Position numbers and translations under genes: made by a program
Notes under the pieces: generated by a model
Told to the model about the DNA's origin: nothing
The model's database searches: none
What the model saw: the letters and a program-made list of their open reading frames with translations, nothing else
NCBI GenBank assembly: GCA_011391255.1
Contig: JAABQV010000009.1
Location: 1-64,000, forward strand
From: Dechloromonas sp.
GTDB taxonomy: Bacteria > Pseudomonadota > Gammaproteobacteria > Burkholderiales > Rhodocyclaceae
DNA length: 64,000 bases
Direction of reading: 5' to 3'
Part shown: positions 31,948 through 41,557 of the stretch, piece after piece
Layout of the letters: the number at the start of each line of letters is the position of its first letter
Position numbering within the stretch: position 1 is the stretch's first letter

Positions 31948-32943
31948 TTGCGCTTCCTGCTCCGCTCCCTTTTGCTGTTGATCCTGATTGCCGCCGGCCT
32001 TGGTGCTGCCGGCTGGTGGTGGGCAAATGAACCTCTGGCGATGCGCGAGTCACCGAGCGATTTTCGCATTGCGGCGGGTTCTGGTTTACGTTCGGCATCA
32101 ACCCAAATCAGGGATGCCGGCGTGCAGATTGAGCCGGCCATGATGGTCATGCTGGCTCGCGTCAAGGGCGCTGAAACCAGTATCAAGGCCGGCAGCTACT
32201 CAGTGACAAGCGGAGTGACGCCACTGCAGTTACTGACCAAGCTGACGCGCGGCGAAGTGACGCAAGGCGAGTTGATGCTGCCGGAAGGCTGGTCGTTCCG
32301 CCAGTGGCGGGCGCGCATCGACCGGCATCCGGATTTGCGTCACGATACCAGCCGGCTGACTGAAGCCGAATTACTTGCCCAGCTAGATATTCCGGCGGCG
32401 AGTATCGAGGGTTTGTTATTTCCCGACACTTATCTGTTCGACAAGCAGTCCAGTGACATCGATCTTTACCGCCGCGCGCATCGTGCCATGCAGCGCAGAC
32501 TTGATGCCGCCTGGGCGCAGCGCGCAGCCGGCTTGCCTTATAAAACGCCCTATCAGGCGCTGATCATGGCTTCCATTGTTGAAAAGGAAACCGGGCGCGA
32601 TGCTGACCGCCCCCTGGTTGCCTCTGTCTTCGTCAATCGCCTGCGTCTGGGGATGATGCTGCAAACGGATCCGACGGTGATCTATGGCCTGGGCAGCGAA
32701 TTTGACGGCAATCTGCGCAAAAATCATCTGCGCGAAGATAACCCCTACAATACGTACACGCGAACCGGCTTGCCGCCGACGCCGATTGCCATGCCGGGCT
32801 TCAGTTCCTTGCAGGCAGCCTTGAATCCTGCGCTGAGTCAAAATCTGTATTTTGTTGCGCGCGGTGACGGGAGTAGTCAGTTTTCCAGCACGCTTGAAGA
32901 CCATAATCGCGCAGTCAATCAATTCCAGAGGAGAGTGAAGTGA
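31948..32943 (+). CDS. mltG: Endolytic murein transglycosylase MltG
   Basis: Membrane-anchored lytic transglycosylase that cuts nascent glycan strands and sets their length. The 331-residue protein has one N-terminal membrane segment ([23 protein letters not shown]) and a YceG domain. The catalytic glutamate is in SIVEKETG, and [22 protein letters not shown] follows as in the family. The start is a TTG at 31948; no ATG is available without losing the anchor. It overlaps tmk by four bases, and the mltG-tmk-holB order is common in proteobacteria. Confidence 0.94.
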   Translation: MRFLLRSLLLLILIAAGLGAAGWWWANEPLAMRESPSDFRIAAGSGLRSASTQIRDAGVQIEPAMMVMLARVKGAETSIKAGSYSVTSGVTPLQLLTKLTRGEVTQGELMLPEGWSFRQWRARIDRHPDLRHDTSRLTEAELLAQLDIPAASIEGLLFPDTYLFDKQSSDIDLYRRAHRAMQRRLDAAWAQRAAGLPYKTPYQALIMASIVEKETGRDADRPLVASVFVNRLRLGMMLQTDPTVIYGLGSEFDGNLRKNHLREDNPYNTYTRTGLPPTPIAMPGFSSLQAALNPALSQNLYFVARGDGSSQFSSTLEDHNRAVNQFQRRVK

Positions 32944-33548
32944 GCGGTAAATTTATTACTTTCGAAGGAATCGATGGCGCCGGCAAGAGCAGCCACGTGG
33001 ATTGGCTGGCCGAATTGCTGCGCCAGCGCGGATTAGTCGTGAACGTCACTCGGGAGCCGGGCGGCACCGCGCTGGGCGAAAAACTGCGCGATATTCTGCT
33101 GAACGAAGAAATGCATCTTGAAACCGAAACGCTGCTGATGTTTGCCGCGCGCCGCGAACATCTGGCGAAGCTAATCGAGCCAGCGTTACAGCGTGGCGAA
33201 TGGGTGGTTTGTGACCGCTTCACCGACGCGACATTTGCCTATCAGGGGGGCGGACGCGGGCTGGATCGCAGCAAATTGCAGCAATTGGAGCATTGGGTAC
33301 ATGCAGATCGGCAGCCTGACCTGACTCTGCTGTTCGATCTGCCGCTGGATGTTGCTCGTGAGCGCATTGCGCTGGCCAGCCGTGTTCTTGATCGTTTTGA
33401 GCAGGAGCGCGCCGATTTCCATGAGCGCGTTCGCCAGGTTTATCTGGATCGTGCCAGGCACAATCCTTCACGAATTCAGATTATCGATGCGCAACGCAGC
33501 ATTTCCGATATTCAAGTAACACTTGAGAAAATAATTTCAAGTATATGA
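32940..33548 (+). CDS. tmk: Thymidylate kinase
   Basis: Phosphorylates dTMP to dTDP. The 202-residue protein has the P-loop GIDGAGKSS at the N-terminus, the DR(Y/F) site in [17 protein letters not shown] and the LID-like segment [16 protein letters not shown]. It starts at GTG 32940, four bases before the mltG stop is complete, with an AGAGGAG ribosome binding site. It overlaps holB by four bases. Confidence 0.97.
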   Translation: MSGKFITFEGIDGAGKSSHVDWLAELLRQRGLVVNVTREPGGTALGEKLRDILLNEEMHLETETLLMFAARREHLAKLIEPALQRGEWVVCDRFTDATFAYQGGGRGLDRSKLQQLEHWVHADRQPDLTLLFDLPLDVARERIALASRVLDRFEQERADFHERVRQVYLDRARHNPSRIQIIDAQRSISDIQVTLEKIISSI

Positions 33549-34564
33549 ATATAATTGATTTACATGCTGATGTCTGGCGTGGATTACAGGCGCAGCGCCA
33601 ACGCTTGCCGCACGCCTTGCTACTGATCGGGCAGCGTGGCCTTGGAAAGTTTGATTTGGCTCGCGAGTTTGCCGCTGGCCTGCTTTGCGAGCAGCAAACT
33701 AGCGATGGTAAGGCCTGCGGGAACTGTTTGGCTTGCAACTGGTTTGAGCAGGGCAACCATCCGGATTTCCGCTTATTGCAGCCCGATGCGTTGGCAGAAG
33801 AAGGTGAGACCGAAGAGGGCAAGAAAAAGGCGAGTCAGCAAATCACGATTGATCAGATTCGTGAGCTGGAAGAGTTTTTTAATGTCGGTACTCACCGCGC
33901 CGGCTTGCGGATAATCGTCGTTAATCCGACCGAATCAATGAACCGGAACGCCGCCAATGCTCTTCTTAAAACACTTGAAGAACCATCTGCTAATACCTTG
34001 TTTTTATTGATTACAAATGAGCCGCTAAAACTTTTGCCGACAATCAGAAGCCGTTGCCAAGTGGTTCCTGTAGCGTTGCCAAAAATCAAGGCTGCCGAAG
34101 CATTTTTAGCTGCTGCCGGCATTAACGACGCCCCGCGCTGGCTCGCTTTGGCTGGCGGCTCTCCCGGCTTGGCCATCGAGATGGCCAATTCGGGCAAAGC
34201 CGGGTGGCTGGAGGCGCTGGTTAAAAGATTGTCGGTTCACAGCGGCCCGGATCCGATTGCCTCAGCCGCCGAGATTGAAAAACTGGTCAAAGAGAGCAAG
34301 GGCAAGTTGCCGCTCAAGGCGATTGTTGAGGCCATGCAGAAATGGCTGGTCGATCTCACGCTGGCGAATAATGCCTTGCCGGTGCGCTATTTTCTGCCGC
34401 AGCAGAGCACAATCAGCGGGCTGGCTGCTATGATTCCCCCTGCGCGTTTGTTGCCAGCCTACCGGGCGTTGTTGCAGCGGCGTCGGGAAGCGGAACAGCC
34501 GCTGAATGCCCGCCTGTTTTTTGAGGGTTTATTCATGGATTATCGAGCATTGTTCAAAAATTGA
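33545..34564 (+). CDS. holB: DNA polymerase III subunit delta'
   Basis: Clamp-loader subunit of the replicative polymerase. The AAA+ fold is visible from [21 protein letters not shown], a degenerate P-loop as is usual for delta'. The zinc module [17 protein letters not shown] follows, then [18 protein letters not shown] and the SRC motif (IRSRCQ). The length is 339 residues. Near its start the base composition is AT-richer than in its neighbours (GTATATGAATATAATTG), a minor oddity. The ATGA overlap with tmk and seven bases before the PilZ gene indicate one transcript. Confidence 0.95.
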   Translation: MNIIDLHADVWRGLQAQRQRLPHALLLIGQRGLGKFDLAREFAAGLLCEQQTSDGKACGNCLACNWFEQGNHPDFRLLQPDALAEEGETEEGKKKASQQITIDQIRELEEFFNVGTHRAGLRIIVVNPTESMNRNAANALLKTLEEPSANTLFLLITNEPLKLLPTIRSRCQVVPVALPKIKAAEAFLAAAGINDAPRWLALAGGSPGLAIEMANSGKAGWLEALVKRLSVHSGPDPIASAAEIEKLVKESKGKLPLKAIVEAMQKWLVDLTLANNALPVRYFLPQQSTISGLAAMIPPARLLPAYRALLQRRREAEQPLNARLFFEGLFMDYRALFKN

Positions 34565-34570
34565 ACCACG

Positions 34571-34933
34571 ATGAGTGAAGTCAAACCATCCCCCCAGCGC
34601 CCCAGCGTTCTATCGCTGAATATCAATTCGAAATCCGCTCTTTACGCGGCTTTCATGCCGCACCTCAGAAATGGCGGAATTTTCATCCCAACGACCCGTG
34701 GATATACCATTGGTGATGAAGTTTTCATGCTGCTTTCGTTGATGGAAGACCCGGCAAAGTTGCCGATTGCCGGTGCTGTTGTCTGGGTAACCCCGGCCGG
34801 CGCGCAAAACGGGCGCGCTCAGGGGATCGGTGTGCACTTCAACAACGATGAGAGCGGTCAGGAAGCACGGCGCAAAATCGAGGGTTTGCTGGGTGGTGTC
34901 ATGCAATCCACCCGTCCCACGCACACCCTCTGA
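34571..34933 (+). CDS. pilZ: PilZ domain protein, type IV pilus-linked subtype
   Basis: A 120-residue PilZ domain protein. The N-terminus (VLSLNINSKSALYAAFMPHLRNGGIFIPT) matches the PilZ proteins needed for type IV pilus assembly. It lacks the RxxxR and (D/N)xSxxG motifs that bind c-di-GMP, as is typical for this subtype, so it probably acts by protein contacts (PilB/FimX-like partners). The holB-pilZ-tatD order is the standard betaproteobacterial arrangement. It follows holB after six bases. Confidence 0.92.
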   Translation: MSEVKPSPQRPSVLSLNINSKSALYAAFMPHLRNGGIFIPTTRGYTIGDEVFMLLSLMEDPAKLPIAGAVVWVTPAGAQNGRAQGIGVHFNNDESGQEARRKIEGLLGGVMQSTRPTHTL

Positions 34934-34942
34934 TTGGCTGGC

Positions 34943-35719
34943 ATGCTAGTCGATTCACACTGCCACATTGATTTTCCTGACCTCGCTGAGCAACTGCCCG
35001 GCGTCTTGGGCAATATGCAAAACAACGGGGTCGGCTGCGCGGTATGTATCGGCGTCAATCTCGAAGACTTTCCCCGTGTTTTGGCACTAGCCGAAAGCCA
35101 CCCGAATATTTTCGCGACGGTTGGCGTGCATCCTGAATATACCGATGCCGAAGAGCCTGATCTGGCGCGCTTGCTCAGCCTGGCCAGCCACCCGAGGGTC
35201 ATCGCGATTGGCGAAACAGGGCTGGACTATTACTGGCAAAAAGACAAACCTGAGTGGCAGCGCGAGCGTTTTCGCACCCACATCCGCGCCGCCCTGGCCT
35301 GTGGCAAGCCACTGGTGATCCACACCCGTGAATCCGCCGACGACACCCTGAATATTCTGGCGGAGGAGGGTGCTCAGGCGGTCGGCGGCGTCATGCACTG
35401 TTTTACCGAAAACTGGGAAGTTGCCCAGCGTGCGCTTGATCTCGGCTTTTATATTTCGTTTTCCGGGATAGTCACCTTTAAGAACGCCCTGACGATCAAG
35501 GACGTGGCGCAAAAAGTGCCACTTGACAAGATTCTGGTTGAAACCGACGCGCCATATCTGGCACCGGTTCCTTATCGCGGCAAGCAGAACCAACCGGCCT
35601 ACGTGCTTCATGTGGCGGAAGAAATCGCCCGCTTGCGGGGGATCAGCCTGGCTGAGGTAACGCAGGCGACGACCGACAATTTTTTCCGCCTTTTCAAAAC
35701 AGCCAGCAGACCTCAATAA
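34943..35719 (+). CDS. TatD family metal-dependent hydrolase
   Basis: A TIM-barrel metallo-hydrolase of 258 residues. It has the metal site DSHCHIDF at the N-terminus, GETGLDYYW with the catalytic acid, VIHTRESADDT, GGVMHCFTENWEVA and the ending LVETDAPYLAPVPYRGKQNQP. Family members are 3'-5' DNA exonucleases or quality-control nucleases. I prefer ATG 34943; a TTG at 34934 is in frame directly after the pilZ stop. It is the last of the mltG-tmk-holB-pilZ-tatD run, and the ankyrin gene follows after six bases. Confidence 0.93.
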   Translation: MLVDSHCHIDFPDLAEQLPGVLGNMQNNGVGCAVCIGVNLEDFPRVLALAESHPNIFATVGVHPEYTDAEEPDLARLLSLASHPRVIAIGETGLDYYWQKDKPEWQRERFRTHIRAALACGKPLVIHTRESADDTLNILAEEGAQAVGGVMHCFTENWEVAQRALDLGFYISFSGIVTFKNALTIKDVAQKVPLDKILVETDAPYLAPVPYRGKQNQPAYVLHVAEEIARLRGISLAEVTQATTDNFFRLFKTASRPQ

Positions 35720-35725
35720 GCGATC

Positions 35726-36385
35726 ATGAAATCAAAATTATTCACCCTTGCCCTGACCTCCCTGCTGGCTTTGCCCTTGTCGGCGGCCACCTATGATGAC
35801 CTGATCAATTCGGCCAAGATGGGCGATGCCCGTGATTTGGCGCAAATGCTTCAACGCGGCGCCTCGGTTGATTCCACCGATATCGAAGGCAATACCCTTC
35901 TAATGCTGGCTGCCCGCGACGGCCATCTGGAAACGGTTGATTTATTGATCAAGCAAAGGGCGAAGGTCAATGCACGAAATTCAGCCGGCGATACGGCTTT
36001 ACGTCTGGCCGCATTTCGCGGGCATCTGGCGGTGGTTGAACGATTGATTGTCGGTGGCGCCAATGTCAATAATCAGGGTTGGACGCCGCTCGCTTATGCC
36101 GCCTACAACGGCCATCTGGAAATCGCACAAGTGCTGATCAAGGCCGGCGCCGACGTCAATATTGCCAGTGAAAACGGCCACACGCCGTTGATTGCAGCCT
36201 CGCGCGGCGGGCATCTGGCGATTGTAAAGTTGCTCATCGCCAACAAGGCTGACCTCAACAAACGCCTTGAGTCCGGTGAAACGGCTATGGATATGGCCTT
36301 GAAAAATCAGAATACCGATATCGTCGACTTGTTGCTCAAAAATGGCGGCAAATCGGGCAAGACGGCAAGCATAGAAATCAGGTAA
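35726..36385 (+). CDS. Exported ankyrin-repeat protein
   Basis: A 219-residue protein with a signal peptide (MKSKLFTLALTSLLALPLSAA) followed by about five ankyrin repeats, seen as repeated GNTLLMLAARDGHLETVDLLI, GDTALRLAAFRGHLAVV, GWTPLAYAAYNGHLEI, GHTPLIAASRGGHLAIV and GETAMDMALKNQNTDIVDLLL. Ankyrin repeats mediate protein contacts, so it may bind a periplasmic partner. The partner is unknown. It starts six bases after tatD and is convergent with the ABC transporter operon, with ten bases between. Confidence 0.88.
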   Translation: MKSKLFTLALTSLLALPLSAATYDDLINSAKMGDARDLAQMLQRGASVDSTDIEGNTLLMLAARDGHLETVDLLIKQRAKVNARNSAGDTALRLAAFRGHLAVVERLIVGGANVNNQGWTPLAYAAYNGHLEIAQVLIKAGADVNIASENGHTPLIAASRGGHLAIVKLLIANKADLNKRLESGETAMDMALKNQNTDIVDLLLKNGGKSGKTASIEIR

Positions 36386-36395
36386 ATCGGGCTGG

Positions 36396-37100
36396 CTAAG
36401 CTGCGGGCTGGTGACGGATATCGGAAACGATAGCCCCGTCAGTCAGTTCAATAATCCGGTCACAGCGCTGGGCAAGGCGCGGGTCGTGCGTGACGATCAA
36501 AAAAGTGGTCTGCAAACGGGTGTTGACCGCACGCAGCAACTTGAAAACATCATCCGCTGAGTGGGTGTCGAGATTGCCGGTCGGTTCGTCGGCGAGAACC
36601 AGCGATGGGTCCATGGCCAGCGCCCGGGCAATCGCAACGCGTTGCTGCTGGCCACCGGAAAGGCGATTGGCGAGATAACTTTTGCGGTCGGCGAGGCCGA
36701 CTTGATCGAGCAACTCGCCGGCTTTCATAAACATCGCTGCATCCGGCCGGCCACGTGCGACAAGCAGGGGCATCGCGACATTCTCCTCGGCGGTAAAAGC
36801 CGAAATCAGGTGGTGGTGTTGAAAGACAAAACCGATCTGTTGTCCGCGCAGGCGGGTCAGATCGGTATCGTCGAGGAGGCCGGTTTCCTCTCCATTAATG
36901 AATAGCTGGCCAGCACTCGGGCGGTCGAGCAGGCCGATCAGGTTAAGCAGGGTACTTTTGCCGGAGCCGGAGGGGCCGATCAGCGCAGCAAACTCGCCGC
37001 GTTCCAGGCGCAGGTCGATACCGTGCAGGATTTCGTTTTCAGTTTCGCCACTACCGTAGGATTTACGGATGGCTCTGAGCTCAAGGACGCTATCAGCCAC
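36396..37100 (-). CDS. ABC transporter ATP-binding protein (LolD/MacB-like)
   Basis: A 234-residue ATPase with Walker [12 protein letters not shown], the Q loop, signature [15 protein letters not shown], Walker [13 protein letters not shown] and a switch histidine (VTHD). It belongs to the subfamily that works with MacB/FtsX-type permeases. The start is GTG 37100, overlapping the permease stop by eight bases. The frame stays open to 37217 within the permease gene. The substrate is not identifiable. With the permease and the adaptor it forms a three-gene export operon. Confidence 0.92.
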   Translation of the reverse strand: MADSVLELRAIRKSYGSGETENEILHGIDLRLERGEFAALIGPSGSGKSTLLNLIGLLDRPSAGQLFINGEETGLLDDTDLTRLRGQQIGFVFQHHHLISAFTAEENVAMPLLVARGRPDAAMFMKAGELLDQVGLADRKSYLANRLSGGQQQRVAIARALAMDPSLVLADEPTGNLDTHSADDVFKLLRAVNTRLQTTFLIVTHDPRLAQRCDRIIELTDGAIVSDIRHQPAA

Positions 37101-38313
37101 GAATCGCCACCACCGGATCAAGGCGGGCTGCGCGCCGCGCCGGCAGGAGCGCCGCCAGTATGCCAACGAGGCTGGCGCCAGCGGCAGAAATGACGACCAG
37201 ACTGGGTTCGACGCCAATCACAAAGAGCGGCGTGCCGTCCGCATTGCGCGCCATCAGGCGCCATAAAACAAGAAAAAACCAGGCCAGTCCGGAGCCGAGC
37301 AGAGAGCCGAAAAAGCCGACAATGCCGCCTTGCAGCAGGAAGACGCGCAACATCTGCTTTTGCGTCGCGCCCATCGCCCGCAGAATACCGATTTCCTTGC
37401 TGCGCTGGATGACCGAAACGACCAGCACGCTGGCGATGCCAAAGGCAACCGAGAGGCCGACGAAAAAGCGGATCACATTGCTCGAAACGCGCTGCGAGGT
37501 GAGGGCGGTAACAAACTGGGCATTGGTGCGGATCCAGCTGTCGGCAGTCAGGCCGGTTTCGCCGGCGATACGCTGGGCAACGGTTTCGGCTAGATCGAGA
37601 TCATGTAGCGCAATGTCGAGGTTGGAAACGCCACCCACCAGCCCGAGCAGGGTTTGCGCGGTGCGCAGGCCGACGTAGATGTTGCGCGCATTGACCGCCT
37701 TGTTGCCGAGATCGAACAAGCCGGTAATCGTCAGCGTTTCGCTGCTGCCATCGGCGGTGGTGACACGCAGCTTGTCACCAACAGCAGCACCAATGTCCTT
37801 GGCCAGCTCGATGCCGATCACCGCTTCACCTGAGCCGACGCGCAGTTCGCCGGCAGTCAGGCGATCGGTCAGCGAAATCACCCGGTTGTATCGCTCCGGC
37901 TCGATGCCGACCAGTGTGATCGCCTTGTTGGCGTCGCCGCGTACGGCAAAGGCCGGGCCCGAGGCGACCGGGGAAATCGCGGCGATCTCGGGCCAGGTTT
38001 GCAGGCGATCGCGCAATTGTTGCCATTGATCGATGGAGCGCAAGCGTTGCGCCTGCTTCTGAATGAGCAGCGCGCTGTGTTCTGCGCTGACTTGCGGCCG
38101 AGCCAGCTCTTCGGGCGGCAGTACGACGATGTTGGCCTGGGAACTCAGCGTGCGCTTGATCAGATTTCCCTGAAGCCCCGAGAGCAAGGCGGACATGAAG
38201 ACGATCACCGCGACGCCAACCCCGACGCCAACAATGATCAACACCGATTGCATGCGCCCCTCGCGCAGGAAGCGCAGCGCAGCGATCCACTCGAAAGGCA
38301 TCCAGGATTTCAT
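37093..38313 (-). CDS. MacB/FtsX-type ABC transporter permease
   Basis: A 406-residue inner-membrane permease from ATG 38313 ([23 protein letters not shown]). One N-terminal membrane segment, a large periplasmic MacB-core domain (about 45-265), and three C-terminal segments around [54 protein letters not shown] and [34 protein letters not shown]. This is the standard topology for permeases that couple ATP hydrolysis to mechanical export from the periplasm. The adaptor gene lies 13 bases upstream. Confidence 0.92.
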   Translation of the reverse strand: MKSWMPFEWIAALRFLREGRMQSVLIIVGVGVGVAVIVFMSALLSGLQGNLIKRTLSSQANIVVLPPEELARPQVSAEHSALLIQKQAQRLRSIDQWQQLRDRLQTWPEIAAISPVASGPAFAVRGDANKAITLVGIEPERYNRVISLTDRLTAGELRVGSGEAVIGIELAKDIGAAVGDKLRVTTADGSSETLTITGLFDLGNKAVNARNIYVGLRTAQTLLGLVGGVSNLDIALHDLDLAETVAQRIAGETGLTADSWIRTNAQFVTALTSQRVSSNVIRFFVGLSVAFGIASVLVVSVIQRSKEIGILRAMGATQKQMLRVFLLQGGIVGFFGSLLGSGLAWFFLVLWRLMARNADGTPLFVIGVEPSLVVISAAGASLVGILAALLPARRAARLDPVVAIRG

Positions 38314-38326
38314 TTTTTGGCCGCTT

Positions 38327-39553
38327 TCAGCGGTTGACCGCGCGAACCCGGCGACCTTCTGCCATGTTGAGAGTAGCCGGCAGCAAAGCATCGCCGGCAG
38401 CAATCCCCTCCAGCACTTCCACTTTGCCGGAGCCGCGAATGCCAAGTTTTACCGCCTGGCGAACAGTTGTGCCGTCACGGACGAGCATGATCCATGGCTG
38501 CGTGCCGCCGGCTTCACGGATGGTGTCGAAAGGCGCGATTAAGGCATCTTTTTTGTAAGCCGATTCGATATCGACGGAGATTGTCATTTCATGCTTCAGA
38601 TAGGCCGGCGCCTCGTCTACCAGCAGGCGGATTTCAACTGAACCACGCTGGGCATCGACCGACGGGGCGATATAGATCACGCTGGCCTTGAAGCGCTCGC
38701 CGGGGTATGCATCGGCTGAGGCCTGGGCGCTTTGGCCGACAGCGAGCAGGGCAAGGTTCTTTTCATCAATCTGCGCGGTCAGCTCGGTTTTCCATTCGGG
38801 TGCCACGGTCATCAGGACTTTGCCCGGTTGCACGGTATCGCCGGGTTCGACCGCGCGCGTCAGCACAGTGCCGGTAACCGGAGAGCGCAGGGTAGCGTAG
38901 GCCAGCTTGGCCAGCGCAACGTCAAGGGCTGCCCTGGCCTGCTCGACATTACTGCGGGCGACCTGAGCATCACTGCCTCCGGGTTGGTTGCTGGTTAGTT
39001 GCAACTGCGCGGCACGCCACTGGCTTTCGGCGACATCGCGTGCGCGCCGGGCATCGTCCTGTTGCGCCGTGCTGTAAAAGCCCCTGGCAGCGAGTTCGCC
39101 GACGCGTTCAAATTGCTTTTTAGCCTGAATCGCATTGGCTTCGGCTTGCCGCGCTGTTTGTTCAGCGACCGGCATGCCCAGCACACCAATTTGCCGCTGG
39201 CGTGCTTCATTCTGACTAAGCGCCGCCCGCGCCTGAGCGGCGCTGGCCTTCCATTCGTTGTCGTCGAGACGCAGCAAAACCTGATCCGGGATGACTGAAA
39301 TGCCTTCCTGAACTTCAACCGCAAGTACCCGCCCGGTAATCTGTGCAGCGATTTCAATCCGTTGCGGTGTTCTCACACGCCCGCTGGCAACAACAGCCTG
39401 ACGTAGCTCACCACGCTCTGCAATGGCCACTGGCACTATCTCGCCACGTAAAAACCTGAAGGCAACGACGACCACGGCGATCAGGAGCAACAAAGCAAGA
39501 ATGCCTCGCCAGCCAGTCAATCTGTGACGCAGGGGTGCAATGGGGAAAGGCAT
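38327..39553 (-). CDS. HlyD/MacA-type periplasmic adaptor protein
   Basis: A 408-residue membrane-fusion protein with an N-terminal membrane segment (GILALLLLIAVVVVAFRFL), a lipoyl-like split domain (VVASGRVRTPQRIEIAAQITGRVLAVEV and LRSPVTGTVLTRAVEPGDTVQPG), an alpha-helical hairpin between them (about 110-215) and a beta-barrel domain. It would link the MacB-like permease to an outer-membrane channel that is not encoded here. It is the first gene of the minus-strand operon, and two palindromes lie just upstream. Confidence 0.93.
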   Translation of the reverse strand: MPFPIAPLRHRLTGWRGILALLLLIAVVVVAFRFLRGEIVPVAIAERGELRQAVVASGRVRTPQRIEIAAQITGRVLAVEVQEGISVIPDQVLLRLDDNEWKASAAQARAALSQNEARQRQIGVLGMPVAEQTARQAEANAIQAKKQFERVGELAARGFYSTAQQDDARRARDVAESQWRAAQLQLTSNQPGGSDAQVARSNVEQARAALDVALAKLAYATLRSPVTGTVLTRAVEPGDTVQPGKVLMTVAPEWKTELTAQIDEKNLALLAVGQSAQASADAYPGERFKASVIYIAPSVDAQRGSVEIRLLVDEAPAYLKHEMTISVDIESAYKKDALIAPFDTIREAGGTQPWIMLVRDGTTVRQAVKLGIRGSGKVEVLEGIAAGDALLPATLNMAEGRRVRAVNR

Positions 39554-39575
39554 GCCGGGGTGGTGTCCGTTAAGA

Positions 39576-39591
39576 ATTAGCGGGCGCTAAT
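39576..39591. promoter_or_regulatory. Perfect 16-base palindrome ahead of the export operon (operator candidate)
   Basis: ATTAGCG-GG-CGCTAAT, a perfect inverted repeat with a two-base centre, 22 bases upstream of the adaptor ATG. It has no T tract and too short a loop for a terminator. A dimeric repressor site is the simplest reading, but no regulator gene is adjacent. Confidence 0.5.
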
Positions 39592-39597
39592 GTTATG

Positions 39598-39626
39598 CGA
39601 TTTGAAGAAATCGTATGGATTATAAT
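39598..39626 (+). promoter_or_regulatory. Palindrome overlapping a candidate promoter of the symporter gene
   Basis: CGATTT-GAAG-AAATCG (39598-39613) is a perfect inverted repeat, followed by a perfect TATAAT at 39621-39626. With 17-base spacing the -35 region falls on the left arm of the palindrome, so a bound protein could block or aid RNA polymerase. Transcription would start near 39633, about 40 bases before the ATG at 39674. Confidence 0.4.
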
Positions 39627-39673
39627 CATGGCCTGCTTTGACTTGGCCAACTGCGGGGCTTCGGAGAAGATTC

Positions 39674-40642
39674 ATGCTGAAGTTCCTGTCGTACATTTCT
39701 AAAAACCTGATTCTTGCCATTCCGGTAGTCATGCTCGGTGGCTTCCTGTTTGGTTTGGCCTTGCCGAGCGTCTGGCTGAAGTCACTGATCGTGCCACTCA
39801 CCTTTGTCATGGTTTATCCGATGATGGTGACGCTGAAACTCAGCAAGGTGCTTGAGGGCGGTGACGGCAAGGCACAATTGCTGGCGCAGCTGATCAATTT
39901 TGGCATCATTCCCTTTGTCGCCTTTGGGCTCGGCCAATGGTTTTTCCCGGCGCAGCCCTATTACGCGATGGGCTTGTTGCTCGCCGCCTTGCTGCCAACC
40001 TCGGGAATGACCATTTCGTGGACCGGTTTCGCTGGCGGCAACCTCGGCGCGGCGGTCAAAATGACGGTACTTGGCCTGATCATCGGTTCGCTGGCGACGC
40101 CGTTCTACGTGCAATGGCTGATGGGTGCGATAGTGCCTGTCGATATGTGGGCAGTCTTTTCGCAAATCGTTTTTATCGTCTTTCTGCCGATGATTGCCGG
40201 GCATTTCACGCAAAGTAATCTCCTCAAAAAATACGGGCAAAAGGCCTTTCAGTCCGAATGGGCACCACGCTTTCCGCCGTTTTCCACACTCGGCGTGCTC
40301 GGTATCGTCTTCGTCGCGATGGCGCTGAAAGCGCAGCAACTGGTAGATCGACCCGGCGAACTTGTTAATCTGGCGCTGCCTTTGCTAGCCTTGTACGGAC
40401 TTAACTATCTGCTTAGCACCCTGGTTGCCAAGATATTCCTCAAGCGCGGCGATGCCATTGCCTTGGTGTACGGTACGGTAATGCGTAACCTCTCGATTGC
40501 TCTGGCGCTGGCCATGAATGCTTTTGGCAGCGCGGCTTCCGATGCGGCACTGGTGATTACGCTGGCCTATATCATTCAGGTGCAGTCAGCTGCTTGGTAT
40601 ATCAAGCTGACTGACCGGCTATTCGGTAAAAAAGCTGCCTGA
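39674..40642 (+). CDS. Bile acid:sodium symporter (BASS) family transporter
   Basis: A 322-residue inner-membrane protein with about nine or ten hydrophobic segments. The motif LLPTSGMTISWTGFAGGN and the late VYGTVMRNLSIALALAMNAFG fit the BASS/ACR3 superfamily. Members move bile acids, organic acids or arsenite; the ACR3 cysteine motif is not obvious, so I do not call it an arsenite pump. The start at ATG 39674 follows GGAGAAG; the frame is open to 39638. It stands alone, divergent from the export operon. Confidence 0.85.
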   Translation: MLKFLSYISKNLILAIPVVMLGGFLFGLALPSVWLKSLIVPLTFVMVYPMMVTLKLSKVLEGGDGKAQLLAQLINFGIIPFVAFGLGQWFFPAQPYYAMGLLLAALLPTSGMTISWTGFAGGNLGAAVKMTVLGLIIGSLATPFYVQWLMGAIVPVDMWAVFSQIVFIVFLPMIAGHFTQSNLLKKYGQKAFQSEWAPRFPPFSTLGVLGIVFVAMALKAQQLVDRPGELVNLALPLLALYGLNYLLSTLVAKIFLKRGDAIALVYGTVMRNLSIALALAMNAFGSAASDAALVITLAYIIQVQSAAWYIKLTDRLFGKKAA

Positions 40643-40691
40643 CGAGGTTTGCTACGGGTTCAGCAGCGATTGCGGCGGCACCCAATATCAT

Positions 40692-41081
40692 TCAAGCGTT
40701 ACGTAGAGCTAGCGTCCATGCTTCCATCGCCTGATTGGCCGGTTGCATTGGGGCTTCCAAAAAGCTGATGACGAACTTGTCGCCCATGTCGGCAATGCCA
40801 ATCGAGCGCGGGCGCACGGCCAGCATCTGGGGATTCGGAATCGCAAATCCGAAGCAAAAAATGACGTCGACCGCAGCAGTCAGTCCAGCAACGATGTCTC
40901 CGCCAATTTTGCGGGTGTGCGCATAGTGATCAAAAACGCCGATGAAATGCACCTTCTGGTTTTCGGCGATTTTCCCTTGGTAATACAAAGCAAGGGCATC
41001 AACGGTCTTGAAAGTGGTTTCCGTCTTGCTGATTTCAGCAACGAAGATGGGATATTTTTCCTGGAGCAGGGTTTGTTTCAT
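40692..41081 (-). CDS. Conserved small protein (DUF6858-like)
   Basis: A 129-residue soluble protein beginning MKQTLLQEKYPIFVAEI with DHYAHTRKIGG, FCFGFAIPNPQMLAVRPRSIGIADMGDKFVISFLEAPM and a helical end. I recognise the pattern as a conserved family (DUF6858, from memory) with no known function. It is the last gene of the Rieske operon, 21 bases after the DUF2141 gene. The family occurs in respiratory and sulfur-oxidising bacteria as far as I recall; that fits the neighbourhood but does not prove a role. Confidence 0.7.
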   Translation of the reverse strand: MKQTLLQEKYPIFVAEISKTETTFKTVDALALYYQGKIAENQKVHFIGVFDHYAHTRKIGGDIVAGLTAAVDVIFCFGFAIPNPQMLAVRPRSIGIADMGDKFVISFLEAPMQPANQAMEAWTLALRNA

Positions 41082-41102
41082 GAGGCTTCCGGTGAAGTGA
41101 GT

Positions 41103-41546
41103 TTAGTAATTCAGTTTGATAATGACCGAAGTCTCAGCGCCGGCAACGTTAAACGCGCTATCAGCAAATTTGGGCGGGCCTGAGACTTTGGGATTGTTCG
41201 ATAGTCCATAGCCCTCAAGCGGGAACATGCCGAAGCGCAGCTTGAGTTTCTCGTCGCCATCTTCGTCGTGGTAAGCCATGACGGCGTAACGTCCGGGTGG
41301 CAAGCCCTTGAATTCCAGTTTTACTGTTCCCTTGTTGGCGGGAATGCTGACCAGCTTGAACGCCTTGTCCTCTTTGCGAAAGGCATCCGATTCGCGATAA
41401 AGCGTGGCGCGCAGCTTGCCGGTGTCGTCTTTGACACCCTCCAGGTTGACGGTGAGCTTGCTTTCCTCAGCCGAGGCACCTCCACCCGCCAGCAACGTCG
41501 ACAAAATCAAGAGTGCAGTAAATTTACGGATGGGGGCAGGGCACAT
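41103..41546 (-). CDS. Exported DUF2141 domain protein
   Basis: A 147-residue protein with a signal peptide (RKFTALLILSTLLAGGGASAEE) and a DUF2141 beta-sandwich: LTVNLEGVKDDTGKLRATLYRESDAF, GLPPGRYAVMAYHDEDGDEKL and FGMFPLEGYGLSNNP. The acidic DEDGDEK loop could bind calcium. Its function is unknown. It lies 11 bases after the NifX-like gene and 21 bases before the DUF6858-like gene, inside the Rieske operon. Confidence 0.87.
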   Translation of the reverse strand: MCPAPIRKFTALLILSTLLAGGGASAEESKLTVNLEGVKDDTGKLRATLYRESDAFRKEDKAFKLVSIPANKGTVKLEFKGLPPGRYAVMAYHDEDGDEKLKLRFGMFPLEGYGLSNNPKVSGPPKFADSAFNVAGAETSVIIKLNY

Positions 41547-41557
41547 GTATTTAACCT

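Noticed and set aside
39674-40642. Symporter as an ACR3 arsenite exporter
   Set aside because: The hydrophobic pattern fits the wider BASS superfamily, but the characteristic ACR3 cysteine motif is not evident and no ars genes adjoin it.
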